A stretch of DNA of 36,320 nt from Lachnoclostridium sp. (GCA_023664665.1 JAMPEY010000030.1:1-36320); one strand, 5' to 3'. Positions 1-8,769 are shown, counted from the first letter of the stretch. Program-made: numbers and translations. Notes: a model not told the origin generated them from the letters alone.

Positions 1-27
1 ATGCATCAGCATCATATGGCGGACTAA
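1..27 (+). CDS. C-terminal end of an upstream gene (partial)
   Basis: Frame 1 reads MHQHHMAD and then TAA at 25-27. A good terminator follows at 45-80, which fits the end of a real gene that begins outside the window. The short His-rich tail does not identify a family, so no function is given. Confidence 0.4.
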   Translation: MHQHHMAD

Positions 28-44
28 AATTATTTATGTGGGGA

Positions 45-80
45 GAGATCATCATCGTTTGGTATGATGGTCTCTTTTTT
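45..80 (+). terminator. Rho-independent terminator of the upstream gene
   Basis: An 11-bp stem (45-55 with 64-74, one T-G wobble) with an 8-nt loop is followed by six T at 75-80. It separates the partial upstream gene from the VWA gene at 209. Confidence 0.85.
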
Positions 81-113
81 AGGGAAAATAAGGTAGGAAT
101 ATAAAGTTGGTTG

Positions 114-122
114 TGATATTAT
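114..122 (+). promoter_or_regulatory. Candidate extended -10 promoter for the VWA/AAA operon
   Basis: TGA-TATTAT reads as an extended -10 (TGnTATAAT type). The matching -35 position (94-99, TAGGAA) is weak. A small hairpin follows at 127-143 (GAGCGA/TCGCTC arms) in the predicted leader of the first gene. Position and spacing to the gene at 209 are reasonable, but this is only a sequence match. Confidence 0.4.
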
Positions 123-208
123 AAAAGAGCGAAAGATTCGCTCAGCGAAAAAATTTTCTAAAAGACCCAAGAGTATTCGTTAAGGAAATCTAAGATGGAG
201 GGACAAGC

Positions 209-1519
209 ATGGAGGTGGCAAAACCAGAAGAGCAAAAGAAAATAAGCGCATTGGCGAAGCAGATTTTAAAGCTGGCGCATGACGATATTCTGGTGCATCT
301 GCGTTTCTTTGACAGGGCGTTGGGAGAGCTTGTCTGGGCGGAACGGCTCCATACAGGCTGTCTTGCCACAGATGGAAAAAATTGTTACTATGACCCTGTG
401 TTTGTCCTGCGCTCCTATCAGGAAGAGCCCAAATCGATTGCCAGAGGTTATCTCCATCTGCTGCTCCATTGTATTTTTTCCCACAGCTTTCAATATGATA
501 AGTTGGAAACGGATTTGTGGGATCTGGCGGCGGACATTGCGGTGGAAAATGTGATTCTGGAACTGAAACTGCCAAGCGTGTCACTTTCACAGGATGAAGA
601 TATGCTGCGAAAGCTGCGGATTTTGCAGGAGGATGCAGGAGGACTTACGGCAGAGCGTATATATCGGTATTTTAGAAACAATCCGCCCGGCGTAAATGAG
701 CGGGAAGAACTGACCAAACTCTTTTGCAGGGATGTGCATACCCTTTGGAAGCCTAAGGAAGAGCTGGAAATGACCGTGGAGCAGTGGAAGAAAATCAGCG
801 AGCGCATTAAGGCGGAGTTAAAGTCTTTCACGAAAGCCAGAACGGGTGCGGAAACTTTGGAGAAAAATCTGGAGGAAACCACAAGGGAACGATATGATTA
901 TAGCGAGATTCTGCGGCGTTTCACGGTGACGGGCGAGGACATTACCGTAAATGATGAAGAATTTGATACGATTTATTACACTTACGGATTGCAGCATTAT
1001 GGAAATCTGCCTTTGATAGAGCCTTTGGAGTATAAAGAAGTTCACAAAGTGAAAGAATTTGTGATTGCCCTTGACACTTCGGCATCCTGCAGGGGCGCCA
1101 TTGTGAAGGCTTTTTTGCAGAAAACTTATTCTATTCTCAAGGGAAGCGAGAATTTTTTCCACAAAATAAATGTGCATATCATCCAGTGCGACAGCGAGGT
1201 GCAGAGTGATACCAAGATTACAGGGGATGAAGATTTTGAAAAATTCATGAAATATGGAAAGCTGAACGGATTCGGGGCAACGGATTTCAGACCGGTGTTT
1301 GATTATATTGAGGAGCTGAATGAGCAGGGAGAGTTTGAAAATTTAAAAGGACTTATTTATTTTACGGACGGATATGGCATTTATCCGGAGCGTATGCCGG
1401 ATTATGATGTGATTTTTGCATTTTTGGATGAGGATGAGAACCGGGCACCTGTCCCGCCTTGGAGCATGAAGGTAGTGCTAGAGAGCGAGGGGCTGGAAGA
1501 AGAACACGAACACAAATGA
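209..1519 (+). CDS. VWA-like domain protein (DUF2201/COG3864 type, putative metallopeptidase fold)
   Basis: This 436-residue protein has the two-part layout of the COG3864 family: an N-terminal metallopeptidase-like region and a C-terminal von Willebrand A-like domain. The VWA part shows a metal-binding DTSAS motif (DxSxS) at residues 289-293 and a later FTDGYG near 385-390. The N-terminal region has HLLLH at 83-87 followed by DLWDLAADIAVE, where a zinc protease would have HExxH; the glutamate is absent, so peptidase activity is doubtful. The start is preceded by GGAGGGACAAGC (gene start 209). The gene lies directly before a MoxR-type AAA+ ATPase, and such ATPase-VWA pairs (for example RavA-ViaA) usually act together as a chaperone-like remodelling machine. 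The actual client is unknown. Confidence 0.82.
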   Translation: MEVAKPEEQKKISALAKQILKLAHDDILVHLRFFDRALGELVWAERLHTGCLATDGKNCYYDPVFVLRSYQEEPKSIARGYLHLLLHCIFSHSFQYDKLETDLWDLAADIAVENVILELKLPSVSLSQDEDMLRKLRILQEDAGGLTAERIYRYFRNNPPGVNEREELTKLFCRDVHTLWKPKEELEMTVEQWKKISERIKAELKSFTKARTGAETLEKNLEETTRERYDYSEILRRFTVTGEDITVNDEEFDTIYYTYGLQHYGNLPLIEPLEYKEVHKVKEFVIALDTSASCRGAIVKAFLQKTYSILKGSENFFHKINVHIIQCDSEVQSDTKITGDEDFEKFMKYGKLNGFGATDFRPVFDYIEELNEQGEFENLKGLIYFTDGYGIYPERMPDYDVIFAFLDEDENRAPVPPWSMKVVLESEGLEEEHEHK

Positions 1520-1528
1520 GGTATTAGC

Positions 1529-1636
1529 GTGAAGAAAAGTGATAATTGCCTTTGGCGGGGGCTGCTTCGCAAAGAACTTGAATGCTCAAAATACGGGGAT
1601 TCCGCAAAGCAGAAAGACACACATGAAAATTCGTAG
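1529..1636 (+). CDS. Possible 35-residue ORF between VWA and AAA+ genes
   Basis: A GTG codon at 1529 is preceded by GAGG at 1518-1521 (7-nt spacing, overlapping the VWA stop codon) and opens a 35-codon frame ending at TAG 1634-1636. It fills most of the 142-nt gap before the AAA+ gene. The peptide is basic, with two Cys, and resembles nothing I know. It could be a small coupled protein, a leader, or chance. Confidence 0.25.
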   Translation: MKKSDNCLWRGLLRKELECSKYGDSAKQKDTHENS

Positions 1637-1661
1637 GTTATAGAAAGGCATGGGGATTAAG

Positions 1662-3173
1662 ATGAATATTAAACAGGCAAAGGAATATATCAAGCATTCC
1701 GTCACTTTATATCTAAAGAAAGATGAATTCGGCGAGTACCGTGTTCCGGTGGTCAGGCAGCGGCCGATTTTTCTGCTGGGGGCGCCGGGCATAGGAAAAA
1801 CTGCCATTATGGAGCAGATTGCGCAGGAGCTGGGCATTGCGCTGGTGTCCTATTCCATGACCCACCACACCAGACAGTCGGCGCTGGGGCTTCCTTTTAT
1901 TACGCAGAAAAATTATGGGGGTACGGAATATAATGTTTCGGAGTATACCATGAGCGAAATTATCGCATCCATTTATGATACCATGGAGGCCAGCGGCATT
2001 CGGGAAGGCATTCTGTTTTTGGATGAAATTAACTGTGTGTCGGAGACTCTTTCCCCGTCCATGCTGCAGTTTTTACAGTATAAAACCTTCGGCCGCCACA
2101 GTGTGCCGGAAGGGTGGGTGATTGTCACGGCGGGAAATCCCCCCGAATATAACAAATCCGTGCGGGAATTTGATGTGGTTACCATGGACAGGCTAAAGCT
2201 ATTGGAGGTGGAGCCGGATGTGCGCATCTGGAAGGAATATGCTTCCGACAGGCGTATTCATGGCGCCATTGTCAGTTATTTGGATTTAAAAAAGGAGCAT
2301 TTTTACTGTATGGAAATGACCACCAAGGGGCGCAGCTATGTGACCGCAAGGGGATGGGAGGATTTGTCCCAGATGCTTTACCTTTATGAAGAGGAGGGGC
2401 TTACGGTGGAGGAGAGCCTGGTGGGGCAGTATATCCGCAATGACCGCGTGGTTAAGGAATTCAGCGCCTATTATGATTTGTATAATAAATACAAGAAGGA
2501 TTACAAGATAGAGGAAATCCTGCAGGGGCAGGCATCTGAGCAGGCGGTGGCAAAAGCTTCCGCAGCGGCTTTTGATGAAAGGCTTTCCCTGCTGGGAATG
2601 CTCCTTGACAGGGTGCAGGCGGATATAAAGGAAATCATGGAGCAGGCGGCATTTGTATCGGACATTCTCGCGCCTTTGAAAGGAATTAAAGCAATGGCGG
2701 AACAGGCGGACACGGCGCAGGTTATTGCCCAGCTGGAGCTTCTTTCAGAGGGGCGCAAAAAACAGCTGGAATCCCTGCAGAGCGCAAGCACCTTGTCGGA
2801 TGAGGATAAAAGGAAGCACAGGAAGGTTATCCGCTTTCTGGAGGATGCAAGAAAAGAATTGTATACAGGGAATCTAGCGGATGGAGAGGTGGCATTTGCT
2901 TTCTTGAAGGAAAAATATGACGGCACGGTAGCGCAAATGAAGAAGGATACCATTCAGGTACAGGGAGAGCTGCATGCCTTATTTGCCTTTGTGGAGGCGG
3001 CATTTGCGGAGGGAAATGAGATGCTGATTCTGGTGACGGAGCTTACCGTGAATCAAAACAGCGCCCGCTTCATTGCCACTTTTGGAAGCGAGGATTACAA
3101 GCGCCACAATAAAGAACTGATGTTAAGCGAGAGAAGCGAGGAGATTAAGGCGCAGATTGTGGAACTTTTGTAG
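1662..3173 (+). CDS. MoxR-type AAA+ ATPase
   Basis: The 503-residue product has a Walker A motif GAPGIGKT at residues 40-47, Walker B ILFLDEIN at about 117-124, and a sensor-1-like segment VIVTAGNPPEYN further on. This is the MoxR branch of AAA+ proteins, which commonly pair with VWA-domain partners, and such a partner lies just upstream. The C-terminal half (from about residue 260) is long, charged and probably helical, larger than in minimal MoxR proteins, and may be the partner-binding region. The start at 1662 is chosen because GGGG at 1652-1655 gives 6-nt spacing; the upstream in-frame ATG at 1650 has its GAAAGG only one base away. The protein is cytosolic; its substrate is unknown. Confidence 0.85.
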   Translation: MNIKQAKEYIKHSVTLYLKKDEFGEYRVPVVRQRPIFLLGAPGIGKTAIMEQIAQELGIALVSYSMTHHTRQSALGLPFITQKNYGGTEYNVSEYTMSEIIASIYDTMEASGIREGILFLDEINCVSETLSPSMLQFLQYKTFGRHSVPEGWVIVTAGNPPEYNKSVREFDVVTMDRLKLLEVEPDVRIWKEYASDRRIHGAIVSYLDLKKEHFYCMEMTTKGRSYVTARGWEDLSQMLYLYEEEGLTVEESLVGQYIRNDRVVKEFSAYYDLYNKYKKDYKIEEILQGQASEQAVAKASAAAFDERLSLLGMLLDRVQADIKEIMEQAAFVSDILAPLKGIKAMAEQADTAQVIAQLELLSEGRKKQLESLQSASTLSDEDKRKHRKVIRFLEDARKELYTGNLADGEVAFAFLKEKYDGTVAQMKKDTIQVQGELHALFAFVEAAFAEGNEMLILVTELTVNQNSARFIATFGSEDYKRHNKELMLSERSEEIKAQIVELL

Positions 3174-3286
3174 AGGATGAAATCTTTGTTTGAATGATAG
3201 TCATTCAGAACAAACGAAAAGCGAATACATTTTATATTTATGGGGTACATCCGCATGAATTGGTCGCAGAAAGGTATGGTTTTGGT

Positions 3287-4351
3287 ATGCAGGAAAAGGA
3301 ATTAAAAATTGCAGGAGGAAGCCTGTTTTATCAAATACAAAAAAATCAAGTGTGCATTCTGCGCTGGCAGCCGGATGTTCTGGCGGGGGAGTTCGGCGAA
3401 GTATGCATTCCGGCGCAAATCGAGGGAATGTCTGTGACAGCTCTTGGGAAAAAATCGTTTTTAAGTCAAAAGCATTTGAGGAAGGTGATTCTGCCGGACA
3501 CGATTACAGAGGTAGGAGATTGGGCGTTTGCCTATTGCAGCGGGCTGAGAGAGGTAGAACTGCCGAAAAGGGCGGTTTCTTTTGGGAAATCCGTTTTTTT
3601 GGAGTGCGATAACTTGGAGTTTTTATTTCTTAGATCAATTGCAAAGATGACTGCAGGATGTTCGCGTAGTGACGGGAAGGAAAGTGCTCCTTTGGAAAAC
3701 AGTCTGTATTGTGATGTTTTAGGGAAGCGAGACTATGAGAATGCCACTGAGGAAAAGGGATATTCAAAAAAGGGATATTCAGAGGAAGAGTCTGGGCTTC
3801 AAGGCAAAATGACCGCTGCCCTTCTGGCGGCTGCCGTGACGGTGGGAGAAGCTTACTATCTTTTGGATATCTGTGAGGCAGGAAGCAGGGAATGGCTTGC
3901 CAAGTGGGATGCAAGGATGCTGGCTGTGATACATACACCAGATCAGGAAGGATTTTCCAAACAGATACTCTGTGGAGAAGAGGACTATGGAAGTACAGAC
4001 TTGAATGCCTATATGAGCCAGCGCAGAAAAGTGAAGGTGAGGATGATGCTCCTTCGTCTGCTGTACTCCTATGGTTTGGACGAGGACATCAAAGAAGAAT
4101 TGCAGGCTTACCTGAAAAATCACACCAAGGGCTGCGCCGGTGAAGAAGCGTGGGAAGTAGTGCTTAAAGAGCATGGGGAAGACAGGGATTATTATGCCTT
4201 ATTTGCGGAGCTTGGATGTGTCACGGAGGATAATCTGGATGGGATTTTACAGGATATCGGGGAAGAATATCCGGAGATGAAGGCCTATTTTATGCGGTAT
4301 AAGGCGGAGAGTATCGGATATGGGGATTTCTTCGGGGGGCTGGAGCTGTGA
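3287..4351 (+). CDS. BspA-like leucine-rich repeat protein
   Basis: The N-terminal part (about residues 45-110) has LRR_5/BspA-type repeats, visible as phrases such as LRKVILPDTITEVGDWAF and LREVELPKRAVSFGKSVF. The remaining 240 residues carry no repeat I recognise. There is no signal peptide or membrane segment, so the protein is probably cytosolic, unlike surface BspA proteins. It is the third gene in line with the VWA and AAA+ genes (spacing about 110 nt from the ATPase stop), which suggests a substrate-recognition or accessory role; this is inference. The frame is open from an ATG at 3194, but that codon has no nearby ribosome binding site; ATG 3287 has AAAGG 12 nt upstream. A tandem duplication of 15 nt at about 3753-3781 encodes a doubled K-G-Y-S unit. 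Confidence 0.65.
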   Translation: MQEKELKIAGGSLFYQIQKNQVCILRWQPDVLAGEFGEVCIPAQIEGMSVTALGKKSFLSQKHLRKVILPDTITEVGDWAFAYCSGLREVELPKRAVSFGKSVFLECDNLEFLFLRSIAKMTAGCSRSDGKESAPLENSLYCDVLGKRDYENATEEKGYSKKGYSEEESGLQGKMTAALLAAAVTVGEAYYLLDICEAGSREWLAKWDARMLAVIHTPDQEGFSKQILCGEEDYGSTDLNAYMSQRRKVKVRMMLLRLLYSYGLDEDIKEELQAYLKNHTKGCAGEEAWEVVLKEHGEDRDYYALFAELGCVTEDNLDGILQDIGEEYPEMKAYFMRYKAESIGYGDFFGGLEL

Positions 4352-4433
4352 GGGGAAGAAACAAGGGAAAAATATAAGCAGCGGATTTATGTAGAAAACA
4401 TATTGAGTGGAATTATATATTGTAAAGGGTGTG

Positions 4434-4495
4434 TGATGCTGCGCATCCCAAAGTTCCTACTGATTAAAATGTCGCTTGCGCGGCGGAATGAGAGG
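4434..4495 (+). repeat. 62-bp dispersed repeat, copy A (hairpins plus Shine-Dalgarno)
   Basis: This segment matches 26640-26701 at 56 of 62 positions, with all six differences being transitions. Both copies begin with TGATGCTGCGCATCCC, which contains the GATGC/GCATC inverted repeat, carry a second stem with a TTGC loop near the 3' end, and finish with GAATGAGAGG four to five bases before an ATG. In this copy the second stem is GTCGC/GCGGC (with one T-G wobble). It ends four bases before the start of the small gene at 4500. Confidence 0.85.
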
Positions 4496-4499
4496 AAAT

Positions 4500-4913
4500 A
4501 TGAGTATAGATGAAGCGAGGGAACTGTTGGCATATCATTCGGGCAGGAATGGCAATACCGATGATCCCAAATGGATAAATGGTTTCTTGGGAAGTTTGCG
4601 ACCGTTTAAAGGTGAATTAATTGAGAATAATTTTGTAGAAGTTATGGAATGCATGAGGGTTCTTCAAGATGAATTCAAGCAAGATAAGATTGATAAGAAT
4701 GTTTTGTCAGATATCGTAGCAATCACATATTTAGCCAGAGTATGGGCATCACCGGATGGGATGCTGGGGTCTAATAAATTATTGTCTGAGGAACAAACAG
4801 CCAAATTAAATTTGTGGGTAGGTATGATACAAGAGACCCTTATGTGGCTTTTAGATGGCGCACCGGAGGAGGCATTTTGGTCTTATAAGATGTACTTGGA
4901 AGGGAAATTATGA
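4500..4913 (+). CDS. Conserved-looking hypothetical protein, 137 aa
   Basis: I do not recognise this protein. It is soluble, mostly helical in appearance, acidic, with no signal peptide or membrane segment; notable phrases are WINGFLGSLRPFKGEL and LMWLLDGAPEEAFWSY. Its size and style recall small accessory or immunity-like proteins, but there is no direct evidence for that. The start at 4500 is taken because GAGAGG at 4490-4495, contributed by the upstream 62-bp repeat, lies four bases before it; an earlier in-frame ATG at 4476 lies inside the repeat. The coding sequence is visibly more AT-rich than the flanking genes, a possible sign of separate origin. Confidence 0.6.
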   Translation: MSIDEARELLAYHSGRNGNTDDPKWINGFLGSLRPFKGELIENNFVEVMECMRVLQDEFKQDKIDKNVLSDIVAITYLARVWASPDGMLGSNKLLSEEQTAKLNLWVGMIQETLMWLLDGAPEEAFWSYKMYLEGKL

Positions 4914-4944
4914 TGATGTCAAAGCAGCAGAAAAATTCCCCTTA

Positions 4945-4973
4945 TTGCAGAACACCATAATTTAAGATATAAT
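4945..4973 (+). promoter_or_regulatory. Sigma-A promoter of the UDPGP-galE operon
   Basis: TTGCAG (4945-4950), 17-nt spacer, TATAAT (4968-4973). Transcription would begin near 4980, about 29 nt before the start codon at 5009. Confidence 0.75.
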
Positions 4974-5008
4974 ATACGCAATAACACCAAAAAAGCGAGG
5001 TTGTGTTT

Positions 5009-6235
5009 ATGACATTGGAACAGGCAAGGGAAAAGCTTACAAAGTACGGGCAGGAGCATGTGCTGAAATATTATGACGAGCTTTCCGGACAAGAAAAGAA
5101 GGATTTGTTAGAACAGATAGAAGCTACGGATATGAGCATTCTGGATGCCTGCAGGCATAAGGAGGATTTAGTCAAAAAGGGCGTTATCACACCTTTAGCT
5201 GCTATGGAACTGCCTGAGATTGCGGAAAACAGGGAGCAGTTTACTGCGCTGGGACTTGATGCTATCCGCGCAGGCAAGGTGGGAGCGGTTCTTTTGGCAG
5301 GAGGCATGGGAACCAGACTTGGCTCGGACGGACCAAAAGGAATCTACAATATAGGAATCACTAAGGAACTGTATATTTTTGAATGTCTGGTCAATAATCT
5401 CATGGAGGTGGTGAAGCAGGCGGATACATGGATTCATCTCTTTGTGATGACCAGCGACAAGAATCATGAGACTACCACGGATTTTCTGCAACAGAAAAAT
5501 TACTTTGGATATAATGCGGAGTATGTGCACTTTTTCAAACAGGCAATGGCGGCTGCCACAGATTATGAAGGAAAGATTTATTTGGAGGAGAAGGGGAAAA
5601 TATCCACTTCGCCCAACGGCAACGGCGGCTGGTTTGTGTCCATGGAAAGGAACGGCATGCTGGATATTGTGCATGAGGCGGGTATTGAGTGGTTGAATGT
5701 ATTTGCGGTGGATAATGTGCTGCAGAGGATTGCGGACCCCTGCTTTGTGGGGGCTGTGATTCAAAAAAACTGTGCAGTGGGCGCTAAGGTGGTGCGTAAG
5801 AATGCACGGGATGAAAAAGTGGGCGTCATGTGTCTGGAGGACGGCAGACCTTCCATTGTGGAGTATTATGAATTGACGGACGAGATGATGGATGCCAAGG
5901 ATGAAAAGGGTGAGCCGGCATATAATTTCGGAGTGATTCTGAATTATCTGTTTAAGGAAACGGAGCTTGAGAAGCTGGCTGCCGGTAATATGCCCCTGCA
6001 TATTGTGGAGAAAAAAATTCCCTGTCTGGATGAACAGGGAATGGCAGTAAACCCAGAGAATCCCAACGGATATAAATATGAGAATCTGGTGCTTGATATG
6101 ATTCATCAAATGGATAGCTGCCTTCCTTTTGAGGTAGTGAGAAACAAAGAATTTGCACCTATCAAAAATGCGACCGGAGTGGATTCGGTGGAGAGCGCAA
6201 GGAAGCTTCTTGAGGAAAACGGGATTGAAGTGTGA
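5009..6235 (+). CDS. UDPGP-type uridylyltransferase (UDP-sugar pyrophosphorylase)
   Basis: This 408-residue enzyme belongs to the eukaryote-like UDPGP family, which makes UDP-sugars from UTP and a sugar 1-phosphate. The nucleotide-binding signature LLAGGMGTRLGSDGPKG is at residues 95-111, and the conserved inner region with NGNGG (sugar/uridine contact area) is near 199-203. Family members act on glucose 1-phosphate or N-acetylhexosamine 1-phosphate; which one applies here cannot be settled by reading. The next gene is galE, 37 nt downstream, so the pair would supply UDP-Glc/UDP-Gal or UDP-GlcNAc/UDP-GalNAc for cell-surface polymers. ATG 5009 is chosen because GAGG at 4997-5000 is 8 nt away; the GTG at 5003 is too close. 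Confidence 0.88.
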   Translation: MTLEQAREKLTKYGQEHVLKYYDELSGQEKKDLLEQIEATDMSILDACRHKEDLVKKGVITPLAAMELPEIAENREQFTALGLDAIRAGKVGAVLLAGGMGTRLGSDGPKGIYNIGITKELYIFECLVNNLMEVVKQADTWIHLFVMTSDKNHETTTDFLQQKNYFGYNAEYVHFFKQAMAAATDYEGKIYLEEKGKISTSPNGNGGWFVSMERNGMLDIVHEAGIEWLNVFAVDNVLQRIADPCFVGAVIQKNCAVGAKVVRKNARDEKVGVMCLEDGRPSIVEYYELTDEMMDAKDEKGEPAYNFGVILNYLFKETELEKLAAGNMPLHIVEKKIPCLDEQGMAVNPENPNGYKYENLVLDMIHQMDSCLPFEVVRNKEFAPIKNATGVDSVESARKLLEENGIEV

Positions 6236-6272
6236 ATACAAAAAGAGGTAAGCGCAAGAAGGGAGAAAATCG

Positions 6273-7289
6273 ATGAGTATTTTAGTGACAGGCGGCGCAG
6301 GATTTATCGGAAGCCATACGGTGGTGGAGTTGCAGCAGGCGGGCTATGATGTGGTAGTGCTTGACAATCTGTGCAATGCAAGCGAAAAGTCCTTGGACAG
6401 GGTGGCAGCCATTACTGGGAAAAAGGTTCCTTTTTATAAGGCGGATATCTTGGACAGGGAGGCATTGGAAGAGATTTTTTCCAAAGAAAAAATTGAGGCG
6501 GTGATTCACTTTGCAGGACTTAAGGCAGTGGGGGAATCTGTGCAGAAGCCTTGGGAGTATTACGAGAATAATATAGCGGGCACGCTGACTTTGGTTGATG
6601 TGATGAGAAAGCATAATGTGAAAAATATTATTTTTTCCTCCAGCGCCACCGTATATGGCAATCCTGCGTTTATCCCCATTACGGAGGAATGCCCCAAGGG
6701 TCAGTGTACCAATCCTTATGGCTGGACCAAATCCATGTTAGAGCAGATTCTCATGGATATCCAGAAGGCAGATTCACAGTGGAATGTGATTCTCCTGCGC
6801 TATTTTAATCCTATCGGGGCTCACCAAAGCGGAACCATGGGCGAAAATCCCAACGGCATTCCCAATAATCTGATGCCCTATATTACACAGGTTGCCGTGG
6901 GCAAATTAAAGGAGCTGGGAGTATTCGGAAACGATTACGATACCCATGACGGAACAGGCGTGAGAGATTATATTCATGTGGTGGATTTGGCAAAAGGCCA
7001 TGTAAAAGCATTAAAGAAGATTGAAGAAAACGCCGGGCTCAAGATTTATAATCTGGGGACAGGCGTGGGTTACAGTGTACTTGATATTGTAAAGAATTTT
7101 GAGGAAGCAACAGGTGTAAAGATTCCTTATGTGATCAAAGAACGCCGGGCAGGCGACATTGCCGCCTGCTATGCGGATGCCTCAAAAGCCAAGGAAGAGC
7201 TTGGCTGGGAGGCAGAGTTTGGCATTAAGGAAATGTGTGCCGATTCATGGCGCTGGCAGAAAAATAATCCTAACGGCTACGCAGATTAA
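6273..7289 (+). CDS. galE: UDP-glucose 4-epimerase
   Basis: The 338-residue protein matches GalE over its length: NAD-binding TGGAGFIG near residues 6-13, the serine-containing SSSATVYG, and the catalytic NPYGWTK (YxxxK) around residue 150. It interconverts UDP-glucose and UDP-galactose in the cytosol, and many Gram-positive homologues also handle the N-acetylated sugars. It follows the UDPGP gene by 37 nt and is probably co-transcribed from the promoter at 4945. AGAAGGGAG upstream of 6273 acts as ribosome binding site. No clear terminator is visible before the convergent gene at 7313. Confidence 0.95.
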   Translation: MSILVTGGAGFIGSHTVVELQQAGYDVVVLDNLCNASEKSLDRVAAITGKKVPFYKADILDREALEEIFSKEKIEAVIHFAGLKAVGESVQKPWEYYENNIAGTLTLVDVMRKHNVKNIIFSSSATVYGNPAFIPITEECPKGQCTNPYGWTKSMLEQILMDIQKADSQWNVILLRYFNPIGAHQSGTMGENPNGIPNNLMPYITQVAVGKLKELGVFGNDYDTHDGTGVRDYIHVVDLAKGHVKALKKIEENAGLKIYNLGTGVGYSVLDIVKNFEEATGVKIPYVIKERRAGDIAACYADASKAKEELGWEAEFGIKEMCADSWRWQKNNPNGYAD

Positions 7290-7312
7290 GTAGGTCGGAC
7301 CAAGCCGGCTTC

Positions 7313-7963
7313 TTATGCCACATAAAGGTACATGAAGATAAAGTGGCAGATGCTTCCGCCCATAACGAACAGGTGGAAAATTTCATGGGAGCCGAAGTCT
7401 TTGTGGAGGGAATTAAACACAGGAAGTTTCAAGGCATAGATGATCCCTCCCACAGTATAGATGATTCCTCCCGCAAGAAGCCATGCAAAAGCGGCGGCGG
7501 GAAGGGTGTCTAAGAGCTGTCCGAACACCAGCACGCATACCCAGCCCATGGCTATATAAATGACGGAAGAAAACCATTTGGGACAGGTAATCCAGCAGGC
7601 TTTGATGAGCATGCCTGCAAATGCGATGCCCCAGACCAGAGCCAGCAGTCCATATCCCTGTCTGCCGCCCAGTACGATGAGGCATACGGGGGTATAGGAG
7701 CCGGCAATCAATACAAAGATCATCATATGGTCTATCTTGCGGAAGATGCGAAGTTCTTTTCCCTCTACATTTACGGAGTGATATAATGCGCTTGCCCCAT
7801 AAAGAAAAATCATGCTTGCCATAAAGATGCACATAGCGGCAAAATGGTGGCTGCCTGTGGAGCCGCTTGCCTTTATGAGTAGCGGGATAGCAGCGAATAC
7901 TGCCATAATCATAGCGACAAAATGGGTAATGGCGCTTCCGGGTTCTCTAATTGTAATCTGCAT
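7313..7963 (-). CDS. Hemolysin III / PAQR-family membrane protein
   Basis: This 216-residue protein has seven hydrophobic segments and the conserved polar sites of the hemolysin III (YqfA/PAQR) family: SALYHSV near residue 60, DHMMIFVLIAGSYTP, and the C-terminal HEIFHLFVMGG with two histidines that bind zinc in the family. The name is historical; bacterial members are membrane proteins with suspected roles in lipid homeostasis. The start at 7963 follows GGAGG with proper spacing; an upstream in-frame ATG at 7981 has no such site. The gene is convergent with galE and stands alone. Confidence 0.88.
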   Translation of the reverse strand: MQITIREPGSAITHFVAMIMAVFAAIPLLIKASGSTGSHHFAAMCIFMASMIFLYGASALYHSVNVEGKELRIFRKIDHMMIFVLIAGSYTPVCLIVLGGRQGYGLLALVWGIAFAGMLIKACWITCPKWFSSVIYIAMGWVCVLVFGQLLDTLPAAAFAWLLAGGIIYTVGGIIYALKLPVFNSLHKDFGSHEIFHLFVMGGSICHFIFMYLYVA

Positions 7964-8097
7964 AAGAATTCCTCCATTCATCTCATGATAAATTCGTTGT
8001 GGATTATATTATTGTGCTGCATTTTTAACCATATCATACCTGTTTGACACATATTTTAGATATAAATACTTCAAAAACCAAAACAATCAATCCAACA

Positions 8098-8138
8098 AGT
8101 AGTATTAAAAACTACATCTAACTTAAAACAATACTACT
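8098..8138. repeat. 9-bp inverted repeat in AT-rich gap
   Basis: AGTAGTATT at 8098-8106 and its exact complement AATACTACT at 8130-8138 lie in the 255-nt gap upstream of the hemolysin III gene (7964-8218). It could be an operator or an mRNA hairpin, or chance in AT-rich DNA. Nothing else was seen in this gap. Confidence 0.4.
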
Positions 8139-8218
8139 ACATGTATCGCAAATAGTCAATGCCTAAATGAAAATATTTTTAAGATTTAATGGGGGATGTG
8201 TTTTGAGTCGCTAAAAAT

Positions 8219-8485
8219 CTAATCTTCTTCTATCACTTGAATTTCCAGATAATCAAAATCAACGGTTTCCATAAAGTTATCCTGATGAAATCTTGCTTTG
8301 GCGTGGCGCTTAAATTCCGCCACCGTCTTATCCAGCCAGATAGGCTGTCCCAGATCAAAATGAAGACATACCTTCTCTAATGCGCCAAATACTTTGTGGG
8401 TGCGGGTATCCGGAGTGTCATCCGCAATCACAATATCCTGAAGCATACGGTTATCCTTAAAAGTTTTTGCCCATAAGCGAAACAT
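8219..8485 (-). CDS. Hypothetical protein, 88 aa
   Basis: I do not recognise a family. The protein is soluble, with aromatic and charged residues and an acidic end (DFDYLEIQVIEED); there is no signal peptide or membrane segment. The start at 8485 (MFRLWAKTFKDNRM) is preferred because AGGAG lies 10 nt upstream on the minus strand; the frame is open to 8557 but without another supported start. The even codon use and clear ribosome binding site argue that it is real. It stands alone between the hemolysin III gene and the divergent alarmone synthetase. Confidence 0.6.
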   Translation of the reverse strand: MFRLWAKTFKDNRMLQDIVIADDTPDTRTHKVFGALEKVCLHFDLGQPIWLDKTVAEFKRHAKARFHQDNFMETVDFDYLEIQVIEED

Positions 8486-8718
8486 GGCAAGCAGTCTCCT
8501 TTCAGCCGTTTTTACCTGACATTTTCTTATATTAACGGATTTTGGAGCAAAATGCAAGGAATGATTTTACGGATCCCGGCATAAAGATAGAAGGTGAGCA
8601 GTATCGCAGACATAGTCTGTGATATGCAGGGGGATTAACATGACATATGTAAACATGAATGATAATTATAAAGAAGGATTAAATTTTTATGAATAATATA
8701 CATTTTTGTGAGTTTTTA

Positions 8719-8727
8719 TGTTATACT
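8719..8727 (+). promoter_or_regulatory. Extended -10 promoter of the alarmone synthetase gene
   Basis: TG-T-TATACT is an extended -10 element; the -35 position is poor. A start of transcription near 8734 would lie downstream of the first in-frame ATG (8689), which supports ATG 8770 as the true start of the next gene. Confidence 0.5.
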
Positions 8728-8769
8728 GATACAAACATACTATATGATAGACAGATTGAGGGAAGAGAG

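Noticed and set aside
5195..6241. Long open frame on the minus strand (348 codons) opposite the UDPGP gene
   Set aside because: It lies entirely antisense to a recognised enzyme, has a His/Cys/Leu-rich composition typical of antisense frames, and matches no family.
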